A DNA stretch of 64,000 bases, taken from NCBI GenBank assembly GCA_022376465.1, contig JACDTU010000004.1, positions 434,001 to 498,000 on the forward strand, in the 5' to 3' direction. Position 1 is the first letter of the stretch. The number at the start of each line of letters is the position of its first letter. This DNA is from Cubamyces lactineus (taxonomy: Eukaryota; Basidiomycota; Agaricomycetes; Polyporales; Polyporaceae). A program made the position numbers and the translations under genes. The notes beneath the pieces were generated by a model. The model was given only the letters and a program-made list of their open reading frames with translations, did no database searches and had not been told where the DNA came from. Of the stretch, positions 44,532-56,202 are shown piece by piece.

Positions 44532-44963
44532 GGATGACTTCCCGTAAGGATTTAGAGACGTCTCTATTTCTCTAGATCATGGCTAAATTCTAAAGCGGGG
44601 AGCAAAATATGTCGGAGCTTCGACTTGGCTCCACTTGCAAACGCCCATCGGCTGCACCACTCCTGCCGCTTAGTCAGCACATTCGGTGCTCACGTATATA
44701 GCAATTTGCTGATGGGAAGCCATGCAAAAGGGTCGGATGTACGGTTTCTGCCCCGATTACCTGCCATTTGTGTCGATCTAGAGACGAACTTCAATCTGGA
44801 AGGGGGGGTCGACCCCCCCTTCTAGATCGCAAGGTTTAGAGACGAGCGTCTCTCTAGACGGACTTTGAATCTACCTTCGGATCTCAAACGAGCTCCCAAA
44901 TCCGGCTTGAGCGAGTGATCTAGAGAAATAGAGACGTCTCTAAATCCTTACGGGAAGTCATCC
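44532..44963. mobile_element. MITE with ~48-bp terminal inverted repeats
   Basis: The ends are perfect inverted repeats of about 48 bp beginning GGATGACTTCCCGTAAGGAT and containing the palindrome AGAGACGTCTCT. The unit is 432 bp, has no coding capacity and is flanked by ATG on both sides (a possible 3-bp target duplication, weak because short). The motif TAGAGACG recurs several times inside. Transposase family not identified. Confidence 0.8.
44799..44822. repeat. Perfect 24-bp palindrome with G7/C7 arms
   Basis: GAAGGGGGGG-TCGA-CCCCCCCTTC reads the same on both strands, and with one mismatch the symmetry extends outward (ATCT...AGAT) to about 34 bp. It sits in the middle of the MITE and could form a cruciform or an especially stable hairpin in RNA. 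Confidence 0.9.
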
Positions 44964-45162
44964 ATGATCAGTGCAGAAAAACCCGGAGTGCAGACGCTTT
45001 GAACCGGTCCCATCTGGGCCGATATGTAGACGCCCGATCCGTCGCCAGGCGTCCGCTTCAGATCGCTGATCTTGCTGTGTTCGACCATGTTTTGCGTGTT
45101 TGGATTGCTTCGACCGGACTCGTTTGGGCACGACGTGCGTCTTGCTCCGAGCAAACCAACCC

Positions 45163-45309
45163 GAGTTTGGAGCAGACCCATGTTTGGAGCAGACCCACGT
45201 TCAAAACAGGCCCGCGTTCGAAACAGACCCATGTTTGGAGCAGGCCCGCGTTCAAAACAGGCCCGCGTTTGGAATGGGACCCGCGTTTGCTCTGTTTGGA
45301 GCAGGCATA
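45163..45309. repeat. Degenerate 16-18-bp tandem repeat
   Basis: About eight copies of a unit like GTTTGGAGCAGACCCAC / GTTCAAAACAGGCCCGC follow each other directly upstream of the tnp2 transposase gene. Subterminal arrays of short repeats are typical of CACTA-type transposons, so this may be the element's left subterminal region. Confidence 0.75.
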
Positions 45310-45413
45310 TGTTTACTTGGTGCTCGTGTCGTCCACAGGTCTGCATGCGCATGTATTATACAGCACCTCCCTTTGCCAATTCCACCATCCCGGTCTAACA
45401 CAACCGATTCGGA

Positions 45414-48400
45414 ATGCCCAGACTCGGTGACGAGCGCGAAAACAAGATCTGGTGTGACTGCGCGAAGTGCAAAGTCAAGGGTGCAGTGAATGCCAGCGAC
45501 GGCTTCTGGGTCTCGCGAAGGACATGGTACAACCACCGCCCCCTCCGGGAGGCGTTGAACTCGGACCACCGAGGCCCTATGCTACTAGGAAAAAGCACGC
45601 GCAATCGTGCACGTCGGCATCACGCGTCTCGAGGGTGTTCTCCCTCAGCAAGCGCGCCACGAGAGGTCCCAAATGTGAGTATATGCGCGTATGCTGATAT
45701 CATAACTAACTCGGCATATTCACTCAGGAAGGCATAGTCATGCATGACGGTTTCGCTGCAGTGCCGCCGCGTCTGTCTTCACACCCACCGTCCACGCCGC
45801 CGTCACATCCACCATCGCGTCCACCGTCCGTGCCGCTGTCGGCTCCACCATCGCGTCCACCGTCGCGCCCGCCATCGCGTTCTGCGCACTCTCATGATCA
45901 GCAAGATGAGAATGCCCCGGGCCTAGCAGATATTCCTCATGAGCCGGTGCCCAATGGCAATGTACAGACCCCAGGTAACTGACCTCTTGATTGATATCTG
46001 GGCCATACGCTCACCGAGGTGCGCTCAGGCGATACGGAGACTCCTGAAGTCAACGTTTCGCTTGATGACATGAAAGTCACACTGGAATTCATCCGTCTGT
46101 TGCAGAACGCGACTCTCGACACGTGCGGCTTAACTCCGGACATCCTCGACCGAATTCGGAATCCTCCAGAGGAACCATTCAAGATTGACAATCCAGATCT
46201 CGAGCTCGGAATCAAAGTACATCTCGCACTCGTGAACGCCTCGGACGAGGCCTATGATGCAGTTCGCGATGCCATTCATGAACGCTCTGCTGACATACAC
46301 CTCCCGACGCTGCACAAGGTGCGTCACTGCCTGCCAGAGTACATACTTTGTGACATACCATACTCACATGCATACAGGTGAAGAAATCCCTCGAGGAGCT
46401 CACCGGTGTCATTGATCACAAGGAGGATATGTGCGTCAATAGTTGTGTAGGGTACACTGGGGTGTTTGCGGATCTGGAAAGGTGCCCTACGTGCGGCGAA
46501 GATCGCTACTGTCCTGTCAAGCTTCGCGCCGGCAAGAAAGTCGGCCGTCGGCAATTCTCAACGATGCCACCCGGGCCACAAATTCAAGCCCTTTTCCGGT
46601 CTAATGAAGCGTCTGCTGAGATGTCTTGGCTCTACCAGAAGGCTGCGGAGATTATTGCCAACACGCCCGTAGCTGCGGACGGACTTCGCGAGTACTTTGA
46701 TATTGTTTCTAGCTCTGAGATCCTCGAACTGATCGCGAACGGCACAATCGGCAAGCACGACACAATCCTTATGTTTTCGATTGACGGCGCGCAGCTCTAT
46801 CAGAGCAAACAATCTGACTGCTGGTTGGGCTTGTGGCTAATCGTCAACATCAGGCCTGACAAGAGGTACAAGCAGGTCTACATGCTACCTGGTGTCGTGA
46901 TCCCTGGGCCAAATCACCCTGGCAACCTAGACTCCTTTCTGTTCCCAGCATTCTATCACGTCTCTGCGCTTATGCACGAGGGCTTGCCAGCTTTCGATGC
47001 ATCCGCCCGCGTGCGTATCCTCTCACGCTTGTTTCTCGCATGTGCTCTTGCCGACGGACCTGCTATGGCTCTTCTGTCTGGAGGCGTCGGCCACCATGGC
47101 GCTTTGGGATGTCGCGTGCAATGTGGTCTACCTGGGCGGCATAAACCAGGTGGTCCCCACTACTACCCGGCGCTACTACAGGCACTGGGCGCATCTGACC
47201 ATGCTGACATTATGCCTGCCTCGCTCGGCCGTCCTTCTCCAGTCGAGTATGAAAAGAACCTGCGCTATCTCCTCTCGGCGACAAATGAGACTCAGTACAA
47301 GCGGTTCCGCAAGGCGACTGGTCTATGCAAGCCGAGTCTCCTCTCAGGTCTATCACGAACACTACCCATCCCACATCTCTTTCCACTCGACGTCATGCAT
47401 CTCGGGTGCCTCAATATTCCGGACTTGTATCTGGGACTCTGGCGAGGTACGATCAAAGGCGCAGTTCACGCTGATCCGAAGACCAAGGAATATGCTGTCC
47501 TGGCGGCTGAAGATGAGTGGATCGCACATGGCCGTGAGGTCGAGCGGTCGATGCCTTACCTCCCTGGGTTCTTCGATCGGCCACCTCGCAATATTGCAGA
47601 GAAGGTGAACAGCGGGTACAAGGCAATAGAGTTCAAGACTTGGTTCTATGGCTACGTTCCTGCAAGACTGCGTACTAGGCTAGGTCGAAGCTTTTGGCGA
47701 CAGCTGTGCAGTCTAGTGCGCGGCATGATGCTCATCTGGTCTGAAGTCATCCCTCAGGCTGATCTCCGGGAAGCTAGCGAACGCCTTTCGTACGCCGTTC
47801 AGCAGCATGAAGAGCTGTATTACGCATGCGACATCGACAACCTGCACGTTGTGCGACCATGCATCCATCTCCTTTGGCATATTCCCGATCTTGTTGTCTT
47901 GATCGGCGCGCTCATCGTGGTCTCACAGTTCCCTATGGAACGGCATATAGGTGATCTCGGTGGCCAGATCCGCCTGCATTCCAATCCGTATGCCAACCTC
48001 TCGCAGCGGGCGTTCCGGCGCTGTCAGGAGAACGCTGTGAAGGCGTTGGACCCCCGCTTTGACCGCGCACATCAGAAGAGCGGGCACCTACCTCGTGGGG
48101 CACTTGATCTAGGGGATGGATATGTTCTACTGCGCGCGATGGACAGAACACATCGCGCTCTTCCCCCGAACGAATCCGCTGTGCTCTATGACTACTTTGT
48201 CCAGCGTGATCCCCTTCTCTATGCAGATCAACCTCGAGAATCTTTCAAGTACAAGGTCCGGAAGTGGGCTCGCCTTCGTTTGCCCAACAACACCGTTGCA
48301 CGCTCGGCATGGAAAGAGCAGGTTAAACCACTCGAAAGGACACGTGTCGCACAATGTGTCAAGGTGCGTTGATAATCTGCTCGATTAGCCAAATACTAAC

Positions 48401-48779
48401 AGGGTGTATATAGTTCACAGCGTACAATGGCCGCGTGGAAATCGGCGAAATCCTCTACTATGCGTGTGTAGGTGATGTACAACAGCCGGTGGCCATAATC
48501 GCGCAGTTCGCACCCCGCGATGAAGACCTCTATCTAGATTCCTTCAAAACTGTCCAAATGCACCGGTACTGTGGGCACAATGACCTTGTCGTCGTTGATG
48601 TGAAGGCAATCCACAGTGTGGTCGCCATGGTGCCAGACGACGCTGCCAAGGGCATTGACTTCAAGAATGACTATAGACACCTGCACGAGGGGAAAGCGTA
48701 CTTTGTGGTGGAGAAAATGGGATTTGAGGTTAATATATGGGGGCAGCCGTCAGACCCTGAGATGGACGTAGACGAGTAA
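45414..48779 (+). CDS. Tnp2-type transposase (CACTA/EnSpm-like)
   Basis: This is the transposase of the Agaricomycete tnp2 family. Five exons are likely: one near 45414-45672 (NKIWCDCAKCKVKG zinc-like start, then VSRRTWYNHRP), 45728-45974 with a (R)PPS repeat, 46029-46318, 46378-48362 and 48415-48779. The diagnostic core is MCVNSCVGYTGVFADLERCP and TCGEDRYCP, then MFSIDGAQLYQSKQSDCWLG, VIPGPNHPGNLDSFLFPAFY and FPLDVMHLGCLNIPDLYLG, followed by HLLWHIPD. The frame is open throughout with no internal stop, so the enzyme may be intact, although the first exon is slightly disordered. A second plus-strand ORF at 51128 is probably its partner, as in CACTA elements with two proteins. Confidence 0.82.
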
Positions 48780-48820
48780 AATACATTGTCATTCGAGATG
48801 ATGTACATTATACCACTCGA

Positions 48821-49168
48821 GGGCGTCACGCGAGGTGATACGAGCAGCTGCGTGCTCACAGTGTCCTCGCCCGCACAAGTCTTGTCCGTCTAGTTGTCGT
48901 GGATGTCGTACGCGTACGACTTGAGGGCATCGCGATCCGAGGGCATCGCGATCCGAGGGCATCGCGCGATGTGATACGAGCAGCCACGCGCTCCCGGTGT
49001 CCTCGCACGCACGCATCTTGTCCGTCTAGTTGTCGTGGATGTTGTACGCGTACGACCCGAGGGCGTCGCGATCCGAGGGCGTCGCGCGATGTGATATACG
49101 ACTCGAGGGCGTCGCGCGGGGTGATACGAGCAGCCGCGAGCTCACGGTGTCCTCGCCCGCACGCATCT
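48821..49168. repeat. Tandem repeat, ~150-bp unit, about 2.5 copies
   Basis: The string GTGATACGAGCAGC...TGTCCTCGC...GTCGTGGATGT and GTACGCGTACGA recurs, separated by short CGAGGGC(A/G)TCGCG sub-repeats. It begins some 40 bp after the transposase stop and runs up to the Hsp70 fragment, whose last half-copy joins it directly. Confidence 0.8.
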
Positions 49169-49170
49169 TA

Positions 49171-49761
<591 letters not shown>

Positions 49762-49819
49762 TCAATATATGACGTTGGTGTATTCGAGGCTTTCCGGGCG
49801 ATACAACCATTCAGGCCAG

Positions 49820-50894
49820 CTACAACATAGGAAGTGCACGTTGGGACGCAGGTAACATCATATACGGAAATTCAAGCTCACGAGGGTCTGATGTCGGCAC
49901 TACTACGTCTGCAAAAGGAGAGAAGCCGCCTGTACGTACGGGGAATAAGGGTGTGCGAGGCGGTTCAATGAGAGGCAGAGATGGGCGCCAGCGTCGAAGT
50001 AGAGGTCGTCGGGCACCTCGTTGGCCAACGTTCCCCTGATCGTCCACTCTCCCCGCCGTGTCCATGTGACTTGCTGCTAGTTGTCCAGACGGATGCCATC
50101 TCCTCACGAGGTGGCGTCGTTGAGGGAGGGAAGGCGTAGATACTGCAGCAGGCTGCGAGGAAGTGTCCAGGATGGAGGGCGAGCGAATAGGCGGGGGGCC
50201 CAGCACAGGAGGTAACAAAGTGCTTTCCAGATTGGACGGCGAGGCTGAGCAGGACGGAGCCAAAGAAACCAGAACAGCCAGGTTGGGTGAGGAGGAAGCA
50301 GGTCGAGACTGTGAGCGGAGGAGGACAGACTGTGAGCGGACACGTGGAAAGAGATTAGGAGCAGTTGGCGGAGTAGGAGCGGTTGATGGAGAACTCGGTT
50401 GAGCAGACTGGGATTTCATGCGGCCATGTTTGGGAGCGAGACGGGCAGAAAGACGAGGCGAGCCATCGGAGGGTGCAGGGTCCACAAGAGTAGTGTCCCC
50501 CAAGCCTGCATTGCCCAGATTTTCAAGCCCGTCGAATAGTGTGGGCAGATGAGCTCCTTTACTTTGCAGAGTGTAAGTAGAACACCAATGAATATCGAAA
50601 AGAGAATACACACTAGTCAAGTCGACCCTCTCCGGGTTCGCCACGTATGACTTGCAGAGCGTCGCGTAGGGCATCCACAGCTTGGACAATAGAAGTATAT
50701 GCGGCCTGTACGTCCTCAGACGCACAGTGGGTGGTGGCCAGCCATTTGGCGCTGCGCTTGGTTGTCTTCATAAACTTGTAGAAGCAAGCAAGGACATCTG
50801 CGGCGATGTCCTTGCTTTGCGTGGCGGACCGTGCAGGCAGTACGCCTGCGTGGCTCTGCCACGGAGACAAACCTCTGTGGCTGCTTTTATCCAT
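49820..50894 (-). CDS. Hypothetical Ser/Pro-rich ORF within transposon
   Basis: Exon 1, from Met 50894, encodes MDKSSHRGLSPWQSHAGVLP and a helical stretch (DIAADVLACFYKFMKTTKRS, QAAYTSIVQAVDALRDALQV). A GTGTGT donor near 50614 and an acceptor before TAAAGGAGC join it in frame to a Ser/Pro/Arg-rich exon (GAHLPTLFDGLENLG ... LFPVRTGGFSPFADV) ending at 49820. No known family. It lies opposite in direction to both plus-strand transposon ORFs, so it may be an accessory gene of the element or a captured host fragment. Confidence 0.4.
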
Positions 50895-51127
50895 GGTCCG
50901 AGCGTTCTGAAGTTTGAGGCAGCCCCAAAAGAAGAGAGCAGACGGGGAGACAGGGCAGTGTTGTTGAGACAGCGTAGAGAACAAGTACAGGCAAAGAGGA
51001 CTTTGAGACGAAGTCCTCTTGGCTAGACGCCCGTGTGTGGCTGGCCCAATTAGGCAAGGAAGGATGCACTTCACGAGCTTCGTAATTTCGCCCTACCCTA
51101 CCTCTTTGCTTTTTTACCACCACCACC

Positions 51128-53775
51128 ATGGACGCAGACCCGCATAAGAAAAAAAGTGCCCCTCCTCCTCCGCAATTTAGCACTTGTTTCAGTCCACTTT
51201 TTAGCGGACACGAGGACATTTCTGCAAGGAGAGACGCACCTTACGGCCTCCCTGAACATTATCCGCTCTCGCCAGTGACCCCAACAAACCTCTATTCCCC
51301 TGCCCCTACATACCTCATGGATGCTATCAACATCGAACGTGGAACATCGGTAGGTTCCACTCATGAATACCATGCATCTTCTAATGATCCTTCTCACCAT
51401 ATAGAGTGCCAGCTCGCGGCAGACAGCCTTCAGCACGCCGGAACCCGGGTACGAGGCAACTATCCCACGAGCCGAGTACCTGGCAGCTGCGCGCCGCATT
51501 GAATTTCTTGAGAGACGTGTTCAAGAGATGGAGACTGCAAATGGGGAGCTTAACACAACCATCCGTGTTCTCACAACGTACGTGCCGGTGGCTATATGCG
51601 TACATTGATTCATCTAATCTTCACATGTAGGCAATTGCGCAATGCACAGACCTCAGAGCCCTCGCCCGAGACGAGCTCCAACGCATCTCCCCGGTTCACA
51701 GTCGTCAATGGGCTACAGATACCAAATTTCGACATCGAGAGCCCCGAGCGCGATGAACAACAGCACGGTCAATATAAGTTCTGGACCGCCAAGGAGTGGG
51801 CCCCATATGGGCCACAAGGTATACATGCACAGAAGGCGATGGCCAACAAGGTGCCATCATACTTGGAGGATGGCAAAGGCGGCGTCCTCACGCTTACACA
51901 ATATACCACTCTGCGCAGGCTGCTCACTTCCTTGCTGCAGATGCTACACCATCACAATCTCGCTCCGAAGCGCTGGAGCCAAAGGACGACGCACGCCATA
52001 CGGTACATTCAACATGAAGCTTATAAGAGCTTCCCGACCTTGGCCCACTGCGACGGCCATTTTCGTATCCATACTCTCCTGACCCGCATGTATCCCGACT
52101 TCGTGAGGCACCACATGAAGAAGGACATTGTAAAACATGAGAAAGAAGATTCAGAAGACCTCCCCTGTGGTTCCAAGCGGCCAGGCGAGCATGACATAGC
52201 CCCTCCATCCAAGCGTGCTGACCGCCAGGGTTCTCATAAGAGGACGTCACAGCTAAATCAGTCAGCGCAAGTTGCGTTTCCATCGTTCAGCGTTTCGTAC
52301 ACGATGCCTGCAGTTTCTGCGAGTTGCGCGATGCCTGCCGCCTCGACCACACCTCTTCCATCGACCTCCGCATTAGTTTCTACCCCAACACCCGCACCCG
52401 CACCCGCGCCTGTACCCGCGCCCATGCCCACGCCCGTGCCCACGCCCGCGCCCACGTCCGCGCCCACGCCCATGCCCACGTCCGCGCCCACGCCCACGTC
52501 CGCGCCCACGCCCACGTCCGCGCCCACGCCCGCGCCCGCGCCCACGTCCGCGCCCACGTCCGCGCCCGCTCCCACGTTCGCGCACGGGTCCACGCCTGGC
52601 ATGCCTGCGCCCGTACCCACGCCTGTACCCGTGCCCTCACCCGCGCCCGCGCTTGTACCCGCGCCCACGTCCACACCCATACCCGCGCCCACGTCCGCGC
52701 CCACGTCCATGCCTGGCACACCTGCACCCATGCTCGTACCCGTGCCCGCGCCCGTGTCCATGTCCGCGTCTGTGCACCCGCAACATACGTCCACGTACGC
52801 GCCTCCTTCCGACTCAGAGCCCACAATCCCGCCCATATCCGCAACAAGGTGCGCGGTGAGTGTGTCAACCGACGTGAACGGTGAACGCATTATCACACCC
52901 GGGACTCTCGCGGTACGTGGTACAATCCTCAACTGTTGTTGCCTTTGTCTAATGTTGTCCATTGTTCGCCCTTTGCTGCAGCTTGGGAACCCTATGTGAG
53001 TACGCACGTTATTCACCATACCATACACTAACACATGCTGTCTCCTGATAGCGGTAACAAGGACGTCATAGCACCCCCGCTGCCGTCCTTCCTGTCAACT
53101 TCGGAGAGAACGTCTACAAGGGCACGAAGCAATCTTCCCCACTCTGGCAGCAGACAAGCCGTGATCGACGATCACCAGGGAGAGCTGATGAAGAAATCCG
53201 GTCGTATGAGAGTCACTATGAGCAGGACAGCAAGGTAAGCTGAGCGGGGTCGTTCACTGTCCCCGGGCCTATGCGCACCACTGACTATACACCGTGCTCT
53301 TCAGGAATCTCTATGCTGCTCATTACATGAGGGAATACCCTCAAACGACAACGCTGGAATTCGAAAATATATACAGCAGCCTTGCACAGGACACAGCTGA
53401 TGTGAGCCGTCACGCGCATGCCTTGGCTGACTTCCATACTAATGCATCTCTTACGGACGCAGGACTTCCACGCCATGTAAGCCCTCTGGATCAATCATAG
53501 TCCTGCTGTACTTACTAACGATGTGATTCTCCGCAGGCATGCATTTGCAGCTACACGCCCCAAAGACGAACAACTCAACACGATCATGGATGCGTTCTGG
53601 GCGCTCTGCGTGGAAGAGCGTGCGGTACGTGCTTGCTATAGTCCCATTCCAGCTCTTCTCATATATGTCTATCTAGGCGTACAGGAATACCACAGGCTCG
53701 CAAGCGAAGAAACCAAAGGCCGCACTCAAATCCCGGGGAAAGGGTACCGGGAAAGGGAAGGCGAAGGCAACATAA
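51128..53775 (+). CDS. Second ORF of the CACTA-like element
   Basis: Seven or so exons can be joined. The protein begins MDADPHKKKSAPPPPQFSTC and has a predicted coiled coil (EYLAAARRIEFLERRVQEME, TANGELNTTIRVLTTQLRNA). A region follows with W/Y-rich helical blocks (YKFWTAKEWAPYGPQGIHAQ, FPTLAHCDGHFRIHTLLTRM), a Lys/Arg-rich stretch (nuclear signal-like KRADRQGSHKR), a long Pro/Ala/Thr/Ser repeat, and late exons with NLYAAHYMREYPQTTTLEFE and LNTIMDAFWALCVEERA. The C terminus is strongly basic (KSRGKGTGKGKAKAT, stop TAA at 53773-53775). No host domain is recognised. Position and orientation after the transposase fit an accessory DNA-binding protein of TnpA type, an inference. Confidence 0.6.
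52386..52790 (+). repeat. Pro-rich coding minisatellite
   Basis: Hexamer and dodecamer units such as CCCACGTCCGCG and CCCGCGCCC repeat about 60 times within the second transposon ORF, encoding alternating Pro with Ala, Thr, Ser, Val or Met. All units stay in frame, so the array varies in length without breaking the protein. Confidence 0.9.
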
Positions 53776-53814
53776 AGCAAGGTAATTCGTGAAGAACGGG
53801 GAAAGAGGAGGGGC

Positions 53815-54085
53815 GCAGATGTCGAGGCTATGCGCGAGTACGCGCATATCCGTGCGGATACGTCAGGATATGGGAGGATATGGGCGAGTACGCGCGAGCA
53901 GGCGTGAGTATGGGCGTATACGCGCGTGTCCGGGCGTATACGCAGCGCTAGAGCAGGGCCTACGGGTCTGTATGTATGATAGGATGCGAGCAGAAATGAA
54001 CGGATGGACACGGACCTCACCAGATGAATTCCGCTCTCATATGATATAGTATGGGTGCATACGGGCGTATACGGGGTGCCCAATC
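53815..54085. repeat. Clustered GGGCGTATACG-type short repeats
   Basis: Variants of GGGCG(T/A)(A/G)TACGCGCG and GGATATGGG recur about fifteen times just after the stop of the second transposon ORF. This is probably the right subterminal region of the CACTA-like element. No terminal CACTA...TAGTG motif could be placed. Confidence 0.65.
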
Positions 54086-56202
54086 AAGCCGGGCTATTCT
54101 GTAGGTGCGGATATGCGCGGATGCACGCGTACATGCCCATTGCCACTGCAGAATGCCCCGGAAAACATTACGCACCAGTGCACTTTTTCCGGTGCCATAC
54201 GGGGCAGTCCGGAAATCCGTAGATCCCGGACACCGACGGATACGCCCGTTGTAAATTTTGACTGGGGGTGATTGGCTGCAAGGGGCGGCTGACTCTGAGG
54301 CAGCAACAAGACACAGACTCCAAACAGCAGCCAGCTGCTATGGATCTCGATTAGTTGTGTGATATGATATGACAGTGATAGCCTAAGCCGGCACCAGGCG
54401 CTGGAATCCATGTGTTTCCATTTCCTTCCACCTCGACCACGCCCATCGTCCGCTTATGACGCCGCCACCGCGTCATCCCAGTCCAGACCCTCCAGCCCTG
54501 GCTGCTCCACAACGCTTGCTCGTCATCCTCCTCCTCCTCGTCGCTGTACACGCCCAAACGAGGCGCATACCTGGGGGATATCAGCGGCCTGCAGATATCG
54601 GGGCTGGGAATCCGCGAGATCGGCCTGATATCTGCACAAGCTATATCGGACCGACCTTGCACACATCTACCGGGGCGATATTGACGCCCCAAGGTTGGCC
54701 CGATGTTGGCAGCCAGATGCCCTGCCAATACCAGCCCAGTGCTGGGCTGTTCTCTGCAAGATTCGCATGCGCACGTCGCTACAGGTTTGATACGTTGGCC
54801 CATTTGTCATATAGAATACATATCGTGGTAATGGAATTACATTCTACTGTCGCACACAACATATCAGAAGAGCGTGTGGTGCACAGAATGGTAGGATTTT
54901 ATGCTACATAGGAGACTACATGTAGTGTATACGATCAATGAATCACACCGCAAATGGTTCCGCCGCATGGCACATGGGAAGAGGGAAGATAGTCAGACGT
55001 ACGAGTAGCTTTCACATCAGTGCCTTCTAACAGCGCTGCATGCTGTATCTAGGTCAGCCATATCAACTGCAAGTGTAGAAGACTACACTTACGCACCAAG
55101 AATGCTCTGAGATATGCCACGCCCTTGACCTGTTGGGATCCCAAACGATGGGAGAGCTCTTGGACCACAGTTGTGTGGCGTCAGAGAGGGGGTAGCATGG
55201 GCTAGGGGAGATTGGGAGAAGCAGTCGGAAGGGAGAGGAGAAGTAAGAGTTGGAAGTGAGAGGGGGACGTCGACGTGGTGGTTGAAGGAGAGCTACCGCA
55301 GACACGGACGTGGCATGGCGGGCATGGCGTGTAAGCGGCGTGCAAAGCGCCCGAACCATTGATCACAAGGGAATGCAGGACTTGCGTTCTGAGAGAGGAC
55401 TTGGGCTCGAGCGAGGCCAGCCTAGCGCGCATACACGTGATCCCTACACATCTTCGCCCGACATCGGTGGGGAAGGTATCTGCCCGTTGCCGCTGCAGAT
55501 ACTCGGCGCGGTGTTTGGGCATCCCAGGCCGATACTTGCTTTGCCGTGGACCGTCGCATATTTGAGCGCCAACCCCGGGCAATATAGGCGGATAGTGACC
55601 GCCCGCCGACCAGCGGAGATCAGTCCATCGTTAGCCTATGACTGGTCAAATAAAGCTTGCGCAAATACTGGTCCGATATGGAAGACGTTTGGCCGTGTAC
55701 ACCACCCAGCGATTCCAGCTATCGACAGCGGAATATACACTGTACGTGATCATCGGACGACGACCCACTCATATGCATGCATGCTCCCGAGTCCCCTGCC
55801 GATGTCTCGCCACCATCTTAAATTCCAGATATCTGTCATCCAGAGTTATGAGTTTGGCGGTGCCCGATGCAGTGCCCATCACGGCCCCTGCGCGCAGTGC
55901 ACACACACACAGTTCGACCATCAACGAGTCCACGACAGGCGACGCGTATCCATGCTGAGATCTTGTCGTATTATACATACAGTATTCGCTGCTGCCTACG
56001 CTAGCTACTAGTAGATCCGCCCTCTGATAAATACGCCCCTCCCGACTCGACGCTCGACGACGCTCGAGCTACGGCAGCGGATGCACGGACAGCCGTCCAC
56101 CGGAGCGCGCATCTTCCGCCCATCCACGTAGCTTATGCTCGCAATGGCATCTGCCGCTGCAGTAACCAAACGTTGCAGTCGCAGCAGCCGCCCCCTTCGT
56201 AA
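54086..56202. other. Non-coding stretch with two clusters of ATCGG/CCGAT motifs
   Basis: No gene is supported in this 2.1 kb. At 54580-54740 and 55480-55700 short motifs of the kind (G)GCCGATA(T) and GATATCGG/CGATATTG recur, with a small hairpin GGGGCG-ATATTGA-CGCCCC near 54677. The stretch may be decayed transposon DNA. Confidence 0.4.

Larger units (their letters stand above)
44121..45413. other. Intergenic holding a MITE and a minisatellite
   Basis: Between the promoter of the homeodomain gene and the transposase gene no protein gene is supported. It holds the MITE at 44532-44963 and the tandem repeat at 45163-45309, listed separately. Confidence 0.5.

Noticed and set aside
52258..53034. 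Minus-strand Gly/Val/Ala-repeat frame opposite the Pro-rich repeat
   Set aside because: It arises only because the 6/12-bp repeat is open in all frames; it has no start context or conserved flanks.
54906..54930. TAGTG as a possible right terminus of the CACTA-like element
   Set aside because: No matching CACTA motif with the same following bases was found on the left side, so the ends cannot be defined from this window.
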